Assembly (NCBI GenBank): GCA_964436865.1
Contig: CAYTFK010000392.1
Span: 1-6,054, forward strand
DNA from: JAXGPP01 sp964436865
Lineage (GTDB): Bacteria; Planctomycetota; Planctomycetia; Pirellulales; Thermoguttaceae
Length of the DNA stretch: 6,054 nucleotides
Direction of reading: 5' to 3'
Part shown: positions 1 to 6,011 of the stretch, one piece after another
Layout of the letters: each line of letters opens with the position of its first letter
Numbering within the stretch: position 1 is the first letter of the stretch
Made by a program: the position numbers and the translations under genes
Notes under the pieces: model-generated
What the model was told of the DNA's origin: nothing
Database searches by the model: none
The model's input: only the letters and a program-made list of their open reading frames with translations

Positions 1-155
1 GGGCCCGCGGGGATTACCGGGCCGAGCGGCAGTATTACCGCGAGGTGCTGGAGTTGTTGCGGGCTGAACGCGGCGAGTTCGACGGCATCACCGGCAGCCT
101 TGCCCGCGATCGGCGGCTTGAGGAACAACTCGTCATCCTGTTAAGCAGCGACTGA
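1..155 (+). CDS. C-terminal end of an unrecognised protein (5' truncated)
   Basis: An open frame enters from the left edge (first full codon at 3) and runs 50 codons to a TGA at 153-155. Its codons favour G/C in the third position like the genes that follow. The visible tail is charged and probably helical: it begins ARGDYRAERQYYREV and ends LEEQLVILLSSD, with many Arg and Glu residues and no signal, membrane segment or catalytic motif. I do not recognise the family. The stop lies 15 bp before the ATG of the kinase gene on the same strand, which suggests one transcript, so the product may be a partner, regulator or substrate of that kinase. That link is inferred from spacing only. The rest of the gene, and any promoter, lies outside the window. 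Confidence 0.7.
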   Translation, partial: ARGDYRAERQYYREVLELLRAERGEFDGITGSLARDRRLEEQLVILLSSD

Positions 156-170
156 GGAACGGTAAGGACC

Positions 171-3100
171 ATGGAATCGGCCGATCGCTACGAGATCCTC
201 AGCACGATTGCCAGCGGCGATTTCGCCACCGTGTACCGCGCCCGCGACCGCGAACTGGGGCGCGAGGTTGCGGTGAAGCAGATTCACCAGCAGTTCCTCG
301 GCGATCCGCGGCAACTGGAGCGGTACTGGCGCGAGGCGCAGTTACTGGCCTCTCTGCAACACCCGAATATCCTCACCATCTACGACGTGGTGCGCCCCAA
401 GGGGTGGCTCATCCTGGAGCTGATGCGGGGGAGCCTGCAACCATTCACCCAGGGCGACCCGATCGATCTGGACTACCTTCGCTTCGTGCTCATCGGAAGC
501 CTCAACGCGCTCAACTTCCTGCATGCCAACGGCATCGTTCACGGCGATGTGAAGCCGAGCAACCTGTTGCTGGACCCGCTGAACCGCATCAAACTGGGCG
601 ACTTCGGCCTCGCGCGCCGCGCGAGCAATGAGGAAGGAAGCCTGCTCAAGGGCACGACCAAGTACATCGCCCCGGAACTCGTCTCCAACCAATTCGGCCC
701 CCGCGGCCCGGCGAGCGACCTCTATTCGCTCGGTTTCGCCGCCTACGAACTGATGTGCGGGCGGCATTTCGAATCGCTGTTTCCGGGCCTCAGCGCCTTC
801 GGTCCCGATCCACAAATCGCCTGGCTCATGTGGCACGCCGCGCCGGATCGGCACTTGCCGCGCATCGCCCAGGTGCTGGAAGGAGTGCCGGAGGAACTCG
901 CCGAGATCATTGAACGCCTTGCCGCCAAGGATCAGGGCCAGCGGTTTCATACCGCGGCCGAAGCGCTCGGGCGACTCGCGACACGTTCTGCGGCGACCGC
1001 CATCCCTCCACCGCCGCCGAAAGACGCGGAGGCCGATGCGGCACGGGAGCACGAAGCCAGGAAGAAGAAGACGATGCGGATCGCCGCCATCGCCGCGATG
1101 GCCGTTTCGCTGGTGATCAGCACGCTCATGCTTCTGCCCAGCCGGCCCCGACCGTCGGTCGACGAGGGGCTCCAGCCGATGCAAGGCATCGTCCGCAGCA
1201 TCCATCCCAATGAGCGGGTGGTGGTGATCGAGCGACTCGACAACGGCCGCCCACAAGAGATCCCCATCAAGTCGCGAGATGAGGTAGTGATCAACGACCG
1301 CAAGGAGGTGATCCTTAACCTGCAACTCGGGGACCGGGCGACTGTCGAATACCTTCGCGATGGTTCGGGCCGCACGATCACGCGGATTGTCGCCACACGG
1401 CCGAAAAGCGACAGCGGCCGCATCGAAGCGATCGAAGCCGACGAAGGAAAGCTAACCGTCGCTCGCGCCGACGGCGGCCCGCCGCTGATGGTCAGAGTCC
1501 CCAGCGATCTGGAGATCCTCTTCAATGGGAAGCCATCGCTCGACGGCCAGCCGGTCACGCTGGCCGCTCTTCAAGCGGGCGACCGCGTCGTCGTCGATCA
1601 CACCGAGAAAGAGAGCGGCCACGAGGCGACCCGGCTGGCGGTCGAACGGATCGTGACGCTTGAGGGGGTGCTCCGCGAGCTGAACGAGTCCCAGCGGCGG
1701 ATTACGGTGGCTCGCGGCGAGGGCACGTCCGCCGAACTGGTCGCGCTGCCGCTGGCCGAGCAGGTCGACGTCACGATCAACCACCGCAACGATCTCGACG
1801 GCCGTCTGGTGAGGGTCCGGGATCTTCAGCCAGGTGACCGCGTGACGCTTTCGCATGATGTCCGCGTGGTTCGCATCGATGCAGTCCGGGTGCTCGGGCA
1901 GGCGGGCACGATCGCCGCGATCAACGTCGGCGTCAACGCCCTCGATTTCATACCTGAAGGAAGCACGCGTCCCAGCACGGTGCTCGCGCCTCCCGAAACG
2001 GAGATCACGCTGGCGGGCCAGAAGGTCGCGTTGGCCGATCTCCGCATTGGCGATCTGGTGGACGTGCGGCACGCCCCCGGCGCCGATACGCCGAAAGCAC
2101 TGTCGATCGCCGCGACACGGCCTTCCGACCCCAGCCGCTGGGCCGTTCTCGTCGCGATCGAGGAATATGACGATCAGTCGCTGAGCAAGCTCGAGTACCC
2201 GATCGAAGACGCCACATTGCTGCAACAGATGCTGGTCGATCGCTATCGGGTACCCGCCGCGCAGGCCATCCTCCTGACCGACGTGAGCCAAGTGAGGCTG
2301 GAGCAGGGCGTGCCGGCTGCTTTGGAACGGACCAAGCCGGAAGACAAGGTCGTGCTGTATTACTCCGGTCATGCCTACCGCGGCTCGGACGGCGAGATCT
2401 GGCTGGCGCCGAAATCGTTCAATCTGGCTCGGATCGAGGCCTCCGGAGTAAAGCTCCGCTGGCTCGTCGAGCAGTTCGAGAAGTGCCCTGCCCGCGACAA
2501 ACTGCTGCTGCTCGACACGAGCCATGCCGGCACGGGTGAGGACCTCAAGTCGCAGCCCTCGGCCGGCGAAATGCTCGCCAGCCTCCAGACCCAGCCGGGC
2601 CGATCGCCGCTCCGCTCGTTGACGGCCATCGCCAGCAGCTCCGAGGGCCAGCGAGGCCAGCCATGGCCGGAGAAGCAGCACGGCCTGTTTGCCTATGCAC
2701 TGGCCCAAGGTCTTTCCGGCCAGGCGGATACCAACCGCGACGGCCGCATCGAGAACACCGAGCTTTTCAGCTATCTGAGTGAGACGATGCCTTCTCTGTC
2801 GGCCGGCTGGGGCCAGCCGCAGACTCCCGCGCTGTTTTTGCCCGACGCAACGCCCCCACGGCTTACCGAAGAGGCCAAGACGGCGGTACGCCGGCTGGTC
2901 GCCTATCTCGGCCAGAGCGAGATCGACGTACTCGACGTGAAACTGGAATACACGAACACCGAGAAGCTGGCGCCAACCGAACCGGAACCGAGGCTGGCCT
3001 ACGGCCTCGTCCTGCTCAAAGCGCGGGAGCGGAACGAAGCGACCTCGGTGCTGCAGAAGCTCAGCGCGGAGCACCCGGCACTGCTCCTGCCCATCCAGGC

Positions 3101-3524
3101 GCTGGCGTGGATCGAATTCGAGAAGCGAAGCTACGCTGCGGGTGCGAGACATCTCGTCAGGCTGATCGACCAGATTCCTGCTCCGCAGGCGGCTGCCGGG
3201 TACTCGCCGGCAGAATTGAACCTCTTCGAGTGGGTCGGCCGGCTCCGCGAGTTCGCCGGCACGGCAGTCGATCCAAGCTTCCGGCCGGCAGGCCTCGACG
3301 AGATCGACCGCGCCGTCGCCAAGCACGCCCCCGCGGCCGCGCAGCGCTACCAGGGAGGCCGGGCAGAGACAACGCGCCGGCTCGCCCGGTTTGACGAGCG
3401 AGCCGCTTCCGGCGACGCTGCCGACCAGTCGCTCGCTCGCGTGCAGCGCCAGCAGGTCATCCAGTTTGCTGAATTCCCCTTCGGACCGGCGGGCCAGGAA
3501 ATCCTGGACCGATTGGAAAAGTAG
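171..3524 (+). CDS. Membrane Ser/Thr protein kinase fused to tandem beta modules, caspase-like pseudoprotease and TPR-like tail
   Basis: Predicted receptor-like Hanks kinase of 1117 residues that phosphorylates Ser/Thr on cytoplasmic proteins. Kinase domain, about 6-270: degenerate glycine loop ASGDFATVY (14-22), VAVK Lys36, helix-C Glu55, HGDVKPSN with Asp126, Lys128 and Asn131, DFG at 144-146, APE at 167-169, Asp183, and Arg258. The usual Arg before the catalytic Asp is Gly (non-RD), but all catalytic residues remain, so activity is likely. A Pro run (279-283) and a KKK (298-300) precede one membrane helix, about 303-323. Outside are four repeated beta-rich modules (338-651), then a peptidase C14 caspase-like domain (about 656-890). 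That domain has His734 in SGHA, Ser784 where Cys is expected in DTSHAG, and a DTNRDGRIENTE calcium-loop-like motif (853-864). A helical, TPR-like segment lies near 938-1000. The ATG at 171 gives the kinase its full N-terminus. A purine-rich AAGGA (164-168) is close to the ATG, and GAGGA (154-158) is rather far. The gene probably shares an operon with the upstream partial gene. Kinase assignment is firm; the role of the outer part is inferred. Confidence 0.95.
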   Translation: MESADRYEILSTIASGDFATVYRARDRELGREVAVKQIHQQFLGDPRQLERYWREAQLLASLQHPNILTIYDVVRPKGWLILELMRGSLQPFTQGDPIDLDYLRFVLIGSLNALNFLHANGIVHGDVKPSNLLLDPLNRIKLGDFGLARRASNEEGSLLKGTTKYIAPELVSNQFGPRGPASDLYSLGFAAYELMCGRHFESLFPGLSAFGPDPQIAWLMWHAAPDRHLPRIAQVLEGVPEELAEIIERLAAKDQGQRFHTAAEALGRLATRSAATAIPPPPPKDAEADAAREHEARKKKTMRIAAIAAMAVSLVISTLMLLPSRPRPSVDEGLQPMQGIVRSIHPNERVVVIERLDNGRPQEIPIKSRDEVVINDRKEVILNLQLGDRATVEYLRDGSGRTITRIVATRPKSDSGRIEAIEADEGKLTVARADGGPPLMVRVPSDLEILFNGKPSLDGQPVTLAALQAGDRVVVDHTEKESGHEATRLAVERIVTLEGVLRELNESQRRITVARGEGTSAELVALPLAEQVDVTINHRNDLDGRLVRVRDLQPGDRVTLSHDVRVVRIDAVRVLGQAGTIAAINVGVNALDFIPEGSTRPSTVLAPPETEITLAGQKVALADLRIGDLVDVRHAPGADTPKALSIAATRPSDPSRWAVLVAIEEYDDQSLSKLEYPIEDATLLQQMLVDRYRVPAAQAILLTDVSQVRLEQGVPAALERTKPEDKVVLYYSGHAYRGSDGEIWLAPKSFNLARIEASGVKLRWLVEQFEKCPARDKLLLLDTSHAGTGEDLKSQPSAGEMLASLQTQPGRSPLRSLTAIASSSEGQRGQPWPEKQHGLFAYALAQGLSGQADTNRDGRIENTELFSYLSETMPSLSAGWGQPQTPALFLPDATPPRLTEEAKTAVRRLVAYLGQSEIDVLDVKLEYTNTEKLAPTEPEPRLAYGLVLLKARERNEATSVLQKLSAEHPALLLPIQALAWIEFEKRSYAAGARHLVRLIDQIPAPQAAAGYSPAELNLFEWVGRLREFAGTAVDPSFRPAGLDEIDRAVAKHAPAAAQRYQGGRAETTRRLARFDERAASGDAADQSLARVQRQQVIQFAEFPFGPAGQEILDRLEK
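1182..2123 (+). repeat. Four tandem ~72-85-residue beta-rich modules inside the kinase protein
   Basis: Residues about 338-411, 415-494, 496-575 and 577-651 follow one pattern. Each starts with a G-x-(I/V)-x-x-(I/L) strand, then a variable middle, then a conserved turn with Gly-Asp: LQLGDRATVEY (GD at 387-388), LQAGDRVVVDH (470-471), LQPGDRVTLSH (555-556) and LRIGDLVDVRH (627-628). Each closes with an A/T-x-x-I/V strand. The Gly-Asp turns are 83, 85 and 72 residues apart. The pattern resembles small OB-like or DUF5666-type beta domains, but that family name is from memory and unverified. The modules lie directly after the membrane helix, so they are predicted to be extracytoplasmic, as spacer or ligand-binding units comparable in position to PASTA repeats in PknB-type kinases. 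The repetition is at protein level; the DNA copies are well diverged. Confidence 0.7.
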
Positions 3525-3528
3525 GCAG

Positions 3529-4701
3529 TCACGGGCCCGCGAAGAGCTGCTGGGCAAAGTCGCTCAGGTAGTCTCGCCAGTTGATCCAGGTGTGGCCGCC
3601 TTCACTCCGGCGATACGCAACGTCGAAGCCGTGGCTCTTGAGCATTTCGACAGTTGCGTTGGAAGTTCCGATAAGGAAGTCGTCTTCACCGCAGCCGAAC
3701 CACACCAGCTTGAGACCGTCTTTCAATTCAGCGTTGTCGAGCGTCTCCTTGTGCTCCTCTTCCCACTGCTTGTTCGGCGAGGCGCTACCCGTACCGCCGG
3801 TGATGCCGAAGATGCCTGAACTGAAGACGCCGATATAGCCGTACTCGTCGAGGCGAGAGAAGGCGATATTGAGCGTCTGCGCGCCCCCCATGGAGAGCCC
3901 GGCGATCGCGCGGTGTTCGCGATCGGCCAGCACGCGGTAGTTGCTCTCGACATACGGCCGCAGATCGCTGGTGAAGTCTGCAAGGAACTCATCGACCGGA
4001 GAGCCCGCCGTGCGCTCGCGCCGAGCGCCAAAGCGGAACGGCCCGGTGTGTCCCGCCGGCATGACCACGATCATCGGCTTGGCCTTTTCCGCTGCGATCA
4101 GGTTATCGAGGATGAACCCGGCCCGGCCGACGGTGCTCCACGAATTGTCACTGTCGGACGCGCCGTGCAGCAGATAGAGCACCGGGTAGTGTCCCTCGCC
4201 TTTTCCGTAGCCGGGCGGAGTGTATATGTGCATCCGCCGCGGACGCTTCAGTGTCTGCGATTGATAAGTGACTTCCGCCACGGCCCCGTGCGGCACATCG
4301 GCCAGGTCCGAGAACTCGGATCCGGGAACGTAAACCAGGCTCCACACGTTGGCGTTCGACTCGCTCGTGGAGGGGTTGCGGGGATCGACCACTGCCAGGC
4401 CGTCGACACTGAAGTGATAGCGATACGCGCCCGGCGGAACAGGGCCGAGCGTCACTTCCCAGACGCCGGTTTCCGCCTTGGCCATCTCGGCACCCGATCC
4501 GTTGCCGGGTATATCGCCGCCGACCACCCTCACCACCTCCGCCTTGGGGGCGTGAATGCGGAACGTGATCGCCTTCTCCGCCGAGACCTCCGGCGAGACG
4601 AACTCCGGCGGCCTGGCGCCCGAAGGCCCCTGAGCCGCGTGGGAAAGAGAAGCGACAAGAGTCGCCAGGCCAAATACGACAGCGGAAATGGACTGCCTCA
4701 C
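3529..4701 (-). CDS. Secreted CE1-type esterase (feruloyl/acetyl-xylan esterase-like)
   Basis: A 390-residue alpha/beta hydrolase of the esterase D / XynZ-type feruloyl esterase group, expected to cleave acyl esters on plant or algal polysaccharide outside the cytoplasm. Residues 1-22 form a Sec signal peptide with likely cleavage after SHA. About 44-126 is an immunoglobulin-like, CBM48-like N-terminal domain (ITFRIHAPKAEVV to NVWSLVYVPG), common in this family. The catalytic domain starts near 140: LLHG at 177-180 (oxyanion region), nucleophile Ser270 in GLSMGG, acid probably Asp341 in GCGEDDFLI, and His370 in GGHTW. The triad is complete. The start is GTG, 7 nt after a clear AGGAG; an in-frame TAG upstream (4738-4740) rules out a longer form with a normal start. 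The deacetylase gene lies upstream on the same strand with a 119-bp gap and no convincing terminator, so co-transcription is plausible. The stop is 4 bp from that of the convergent kinase gene. The exact substrate (ferulate, acetate or other) cannot be read from sequence. Confidence 0.92.
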   Translation of the reverse strand: MRQSISAVVFGLATLVASLSHAAQGPSGARPPEFVSPEVSAEKAITFRIHAPKAEVVRVVGGDIPGNGSGAEMAKAETGVWEVTLGPVPPGAYRYHFSVDGLAVVDPRNPSTSESNANVWSLVYVPGSEFSDLADVPHGAVAEVTYQSQTLKRPRRMHIYTPPGYGKGEGHYPVLYLLHGASDSDNSWSTVGRAGFILDNLIAAEKAKPMIVVMPAGHTGPFRFGARRERTAGSPVDEFLADFTSDLRPYVESNYRVLADREHRAIAGLSMGGAQTLNIAFSRLDEYGYIGVFSSGIFGITGGTGSASPNKQWEEEHKETLDNAELKDGLKLVWFGCGEDDFLIGTSNATVEMLKSHGFDVAYRRSEGGHTWINWRDYLSDFAQQLFAGP

Positions 4702-4708
4702 GGGAGTG

Positions 4709-4713
4709 CTCCT
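4709..4713 (-). promoter_or_regulatory. Shine-Dalgarno AGGAG for the esterase GTG start
   Basis: Read on the minus strand, AGGAG lies 7 nt before the GTG at 4699-4701. This is ideal spacing and supports GTG as the true start. No ATG or GTG occurs in frame between this codon and the upstream in-frame stop at 4738-4740. It is by far the best ribosome-binding site in the window. Confidence 0.85.
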
Positions 4714-4820
4714 GCCGGGAATCGGGGAACCAGTTCGCTACAAGCCTAGCAGACACTGCCCCTTCCGGATACAGGCCAGGGGGCGAATCGCGAACGGTCC
4801 CGGCAATGTCCCGGACTGAA

Positions 4821-5678
4821 TCAGTCGTCCGCCACTTCGGCGTAGCTGATGAGTCGGATGCCGCGGCGAGCAACAGCCTCCTTTACCCTGGCACTGGTGA
4901 AGGCATACGTCACGCCGGCGCGATCCGCGGCGACATTCTCGTAGCCTTTGTGTCCGATGCCGCGCATCTCCGGTGTATCGAGGCCAGGATGCTCGATGAT
5001 GCACCACTGGCCCGGCTGGAGCCTCTCAATGAGTTCGATCAGCAACTGTTCCCGCTGTTCCCCCGTGGACTTCAGGCTGCCAAACGAACCGCCGGACTTC
5101 AGGCTCGGGAACTGCATTTGCAGGCCGTATTCCTCGGCCAAGCGCCTGGTCAATGCCTGTAGCTCCAGCGTTGCTGTCGCGGTTCCCATGTGCGATGACA
5201 CGTGGCTCACCTGTTTGCCCAGGTGACGCTGAGCCGTCTCGATCTGAGCCCGAAGCTCGCGTTCGACTTCCTCCAGGTTCGGCTGTGCATCGAGAAAACC
5301 GGTGCCAGGTGGGAAGTCCGACCGTTGCCGGGTCATCGGGCGGAAGTACCCGTCGGCATCGACCAGGCTGGGTGCGTAGGTCAGCGGCCGCCACTTCACG
5401 CGCTCCCATTCGCTGGTGAGCGTGAGATGAACCCCCACATCGAGATCCGGGTTCTCTTTGAGCAGGCGCACCGCGTCGAGGAACCACGGCCCCGGAACCA
5501 TCAACTCCACCGACCTGACAATTCCTTCCTGGTATGACTTGATGCACGCTTCGTTAACGGCCTGCGCGGTGCCGATGTCATCGGCACGGACAAGGAGGCG
5601 GATCTCGTCCTGTTGCGCTGAAACCAGCCCGCCGGACAAGACGACAGCAAGAGCAGCCATTGCAACGACGTTTCTCAT
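4821..5678 (-). CDS. Secreted ChbG/HpnK (YdjC-like) family carbohydrate deacetylase
   Basis: A 285-residue protein of the YdjC/ChbG/HpnK family, metal-dependent enzymes that remove N-acetyl groups from sugars such as chito-oligosaccharides or hopanoid sugars. The family hallmarks are visible: RADDIG with Asp33-Asp34 (catalytic and metal Asp), GVHLTL with His84, SHVSSH with His159 and His163, and EHPG with His230. The usual family form of the third motif is H-x-D-x-H; here the Asp is Ser161. Length is normal for the family. Residues 1-21 look like a Sec signal peptide (MRNVV, then an AALAVVLSGGLV-type core, cleavage after VSA), whereas the best-known members are cytoplasmic, so this one probably acts outside the cytoplasm. 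The ATG start lacks a good Shine-Dalgarno; Met7 is an alternative but would lose the positive N-terminus of the signal. The gene lies upstream of and parallel to the secreted esterase, suggesting joint work on acylated polysaccharide (inference). The substrate is unknown. Confidence 0.88.
   Translation of the reverse strand: MRNVVAMAALAVVLSGGLVSAQQDEIRLLVRADDIGTAQAVNEACIKSYQEGIVRSVELMVPGPWFLDAVRLLKENPDLDVGVHLTLTSEWERVKWRPLTYAPSLVDADGYFRPMTRQRSDFPPGTGFLDAQPNLEEVERELRAQIETAQRHLGKQVSHVSSHMGTATATLELQALTRRLAEEYGLQMQFPSLKSGGSFGSLKSTGEQREQLLIELIERLQPGQWCIIEHPGLDTPEMRGIGHKGYENVAADRAGVTYAFTSARVKEAVARRGIRLISYAEVADD
5067..5105. repeat. 12-bp direct repeat inside the deacetylase gene
   Basis: GGACTTCAGGCT occurs exactly at 5067-5078 and again at 5094-5105, offset by 27 bp, a whole number of codons. 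In the protein this gives two SLKS motifs nine residues apart (192-195 and 201-204) in a Gly/Ser-rich stretch that is probably a surface loop. A small in-frame duplication in a tolerant loop is the simplest reading. Confidence 0.6.
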
Positions 5679-6011
5679 TTTGGCTGACCGACGTTCTCTG
5701 GTGCGGAAGGAAATGCCTGGAACCGCAAGGGAAGCTCATATCTCCAACGGGCCTCCGCAATCGCAACCATCCTATCGTCTCCGGTTGGACGGGAGGAACA
5801 CCCGCTCGTTCACAAGATCGATGGCTATTCCCGTCTCTGCGGCACCCGCTCGAGAAGCACGGACACAAGGCGTGGCTGAAAAGGGAGAACCGACTCAGAC
5901 ACTGCAGTTGAATCGGTCAACAGTTGGATGCTGGCCAACCGCACCAGATGCGGCAGCGTCGCCGACCGGGCGTGTGCCGCAATTGATCAAATAGCAGATA
6001 TTTATGCAAAG
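5679..6011. other. Non-coding stretch between the tRNA and the deacetylase gene
   Basis: This 333-bp stretch separates the 3' end of the tRNA from the start of the deacetylase gene, both read on the minus strand. Open frames crossing it on either strand show no recognisable protein motif, and I take them as chance. It should contain the deacetylase promoter and any tRNA terminator. The only -35-like element I see (TTGACC on the minus strand, 5915-5920) lacks a fitting -10 box, so I do not call a promoter. A short inverted repeat (GTTGA 5907-5911 with TCAAC 5917-5921) and the larger stem-loop at 5949-5981 are the only structures seen. I find no copy of the tRNA 3' end, no insertion sequence and no riboswitch-like pattern. 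Confidence 0.6.
5949..5981 (-). terminator. Stem-loop downstream of tRNA-Pro, possible terminator or processing structure
   Basis: TGCGGCA (5949-5955) pairs perfectly with TGCCGCA (5975-5981). Inside, CGCC (5960-5963) can pair with GGCG (5969-5972) around a 5-nt loop, giving a two-part GC-rich hairpin about 30 nt past the tRNA 3' end. There is no T-run after it on the minus strand, so it is not a classical intrinsic terminator. It may act as a weak terminator or RNase-stop structure, or be a by-product of high GC content. Confidence 0.25.

Noticed and set aside
342..1325. 327-codon minus-strand open frame opposite the kinase domain
   Set aside because: No recognisable domain and His/Arg-rich shadow composition; the plus strand here carries all the kinase motifs.
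1452..3557. 701-codon open frame on the minus strand, antisense to the kinase gene
   Set aside because: It lies antisense to a well-supported plus-strand gene with recognisable domains. Its product is Arg/Gly/Leu-rich with no motif, signal or domain, and long antisense frames are expected in GC-rich coding DNA.
3913..4749. 278-codon plus-strand open frame opposite the esterase
   Set aside because: A shadow of the esterase gene, whose catalytic triad, signal peptide and ribosome-binding site are all on the minus strand.
4814..4826. Palindrome GACTGATTCAGTC at the deacetylase stop codon as a terminator
   Set aside because: The stem is short, the loop too tight and no T-run follows, so it does not support an intrinsic terminator.
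5892..5920. Possible sigma-70 promoter on the minus strand (TTGACC at 5915-5920)
   Set aside because: The hexamer 17 bp downstream is TGAGTC, a poor -10 match, so the pair is not better than chance.
5458..5994. 178-codon plus-strand open frame across the non-coding stretch
   Set aside because: Half of it overlaps the deacetylase gene in antisense; the rest has no motif, no good ribosome-binding site and Arg/Thr-rich shadow composition.
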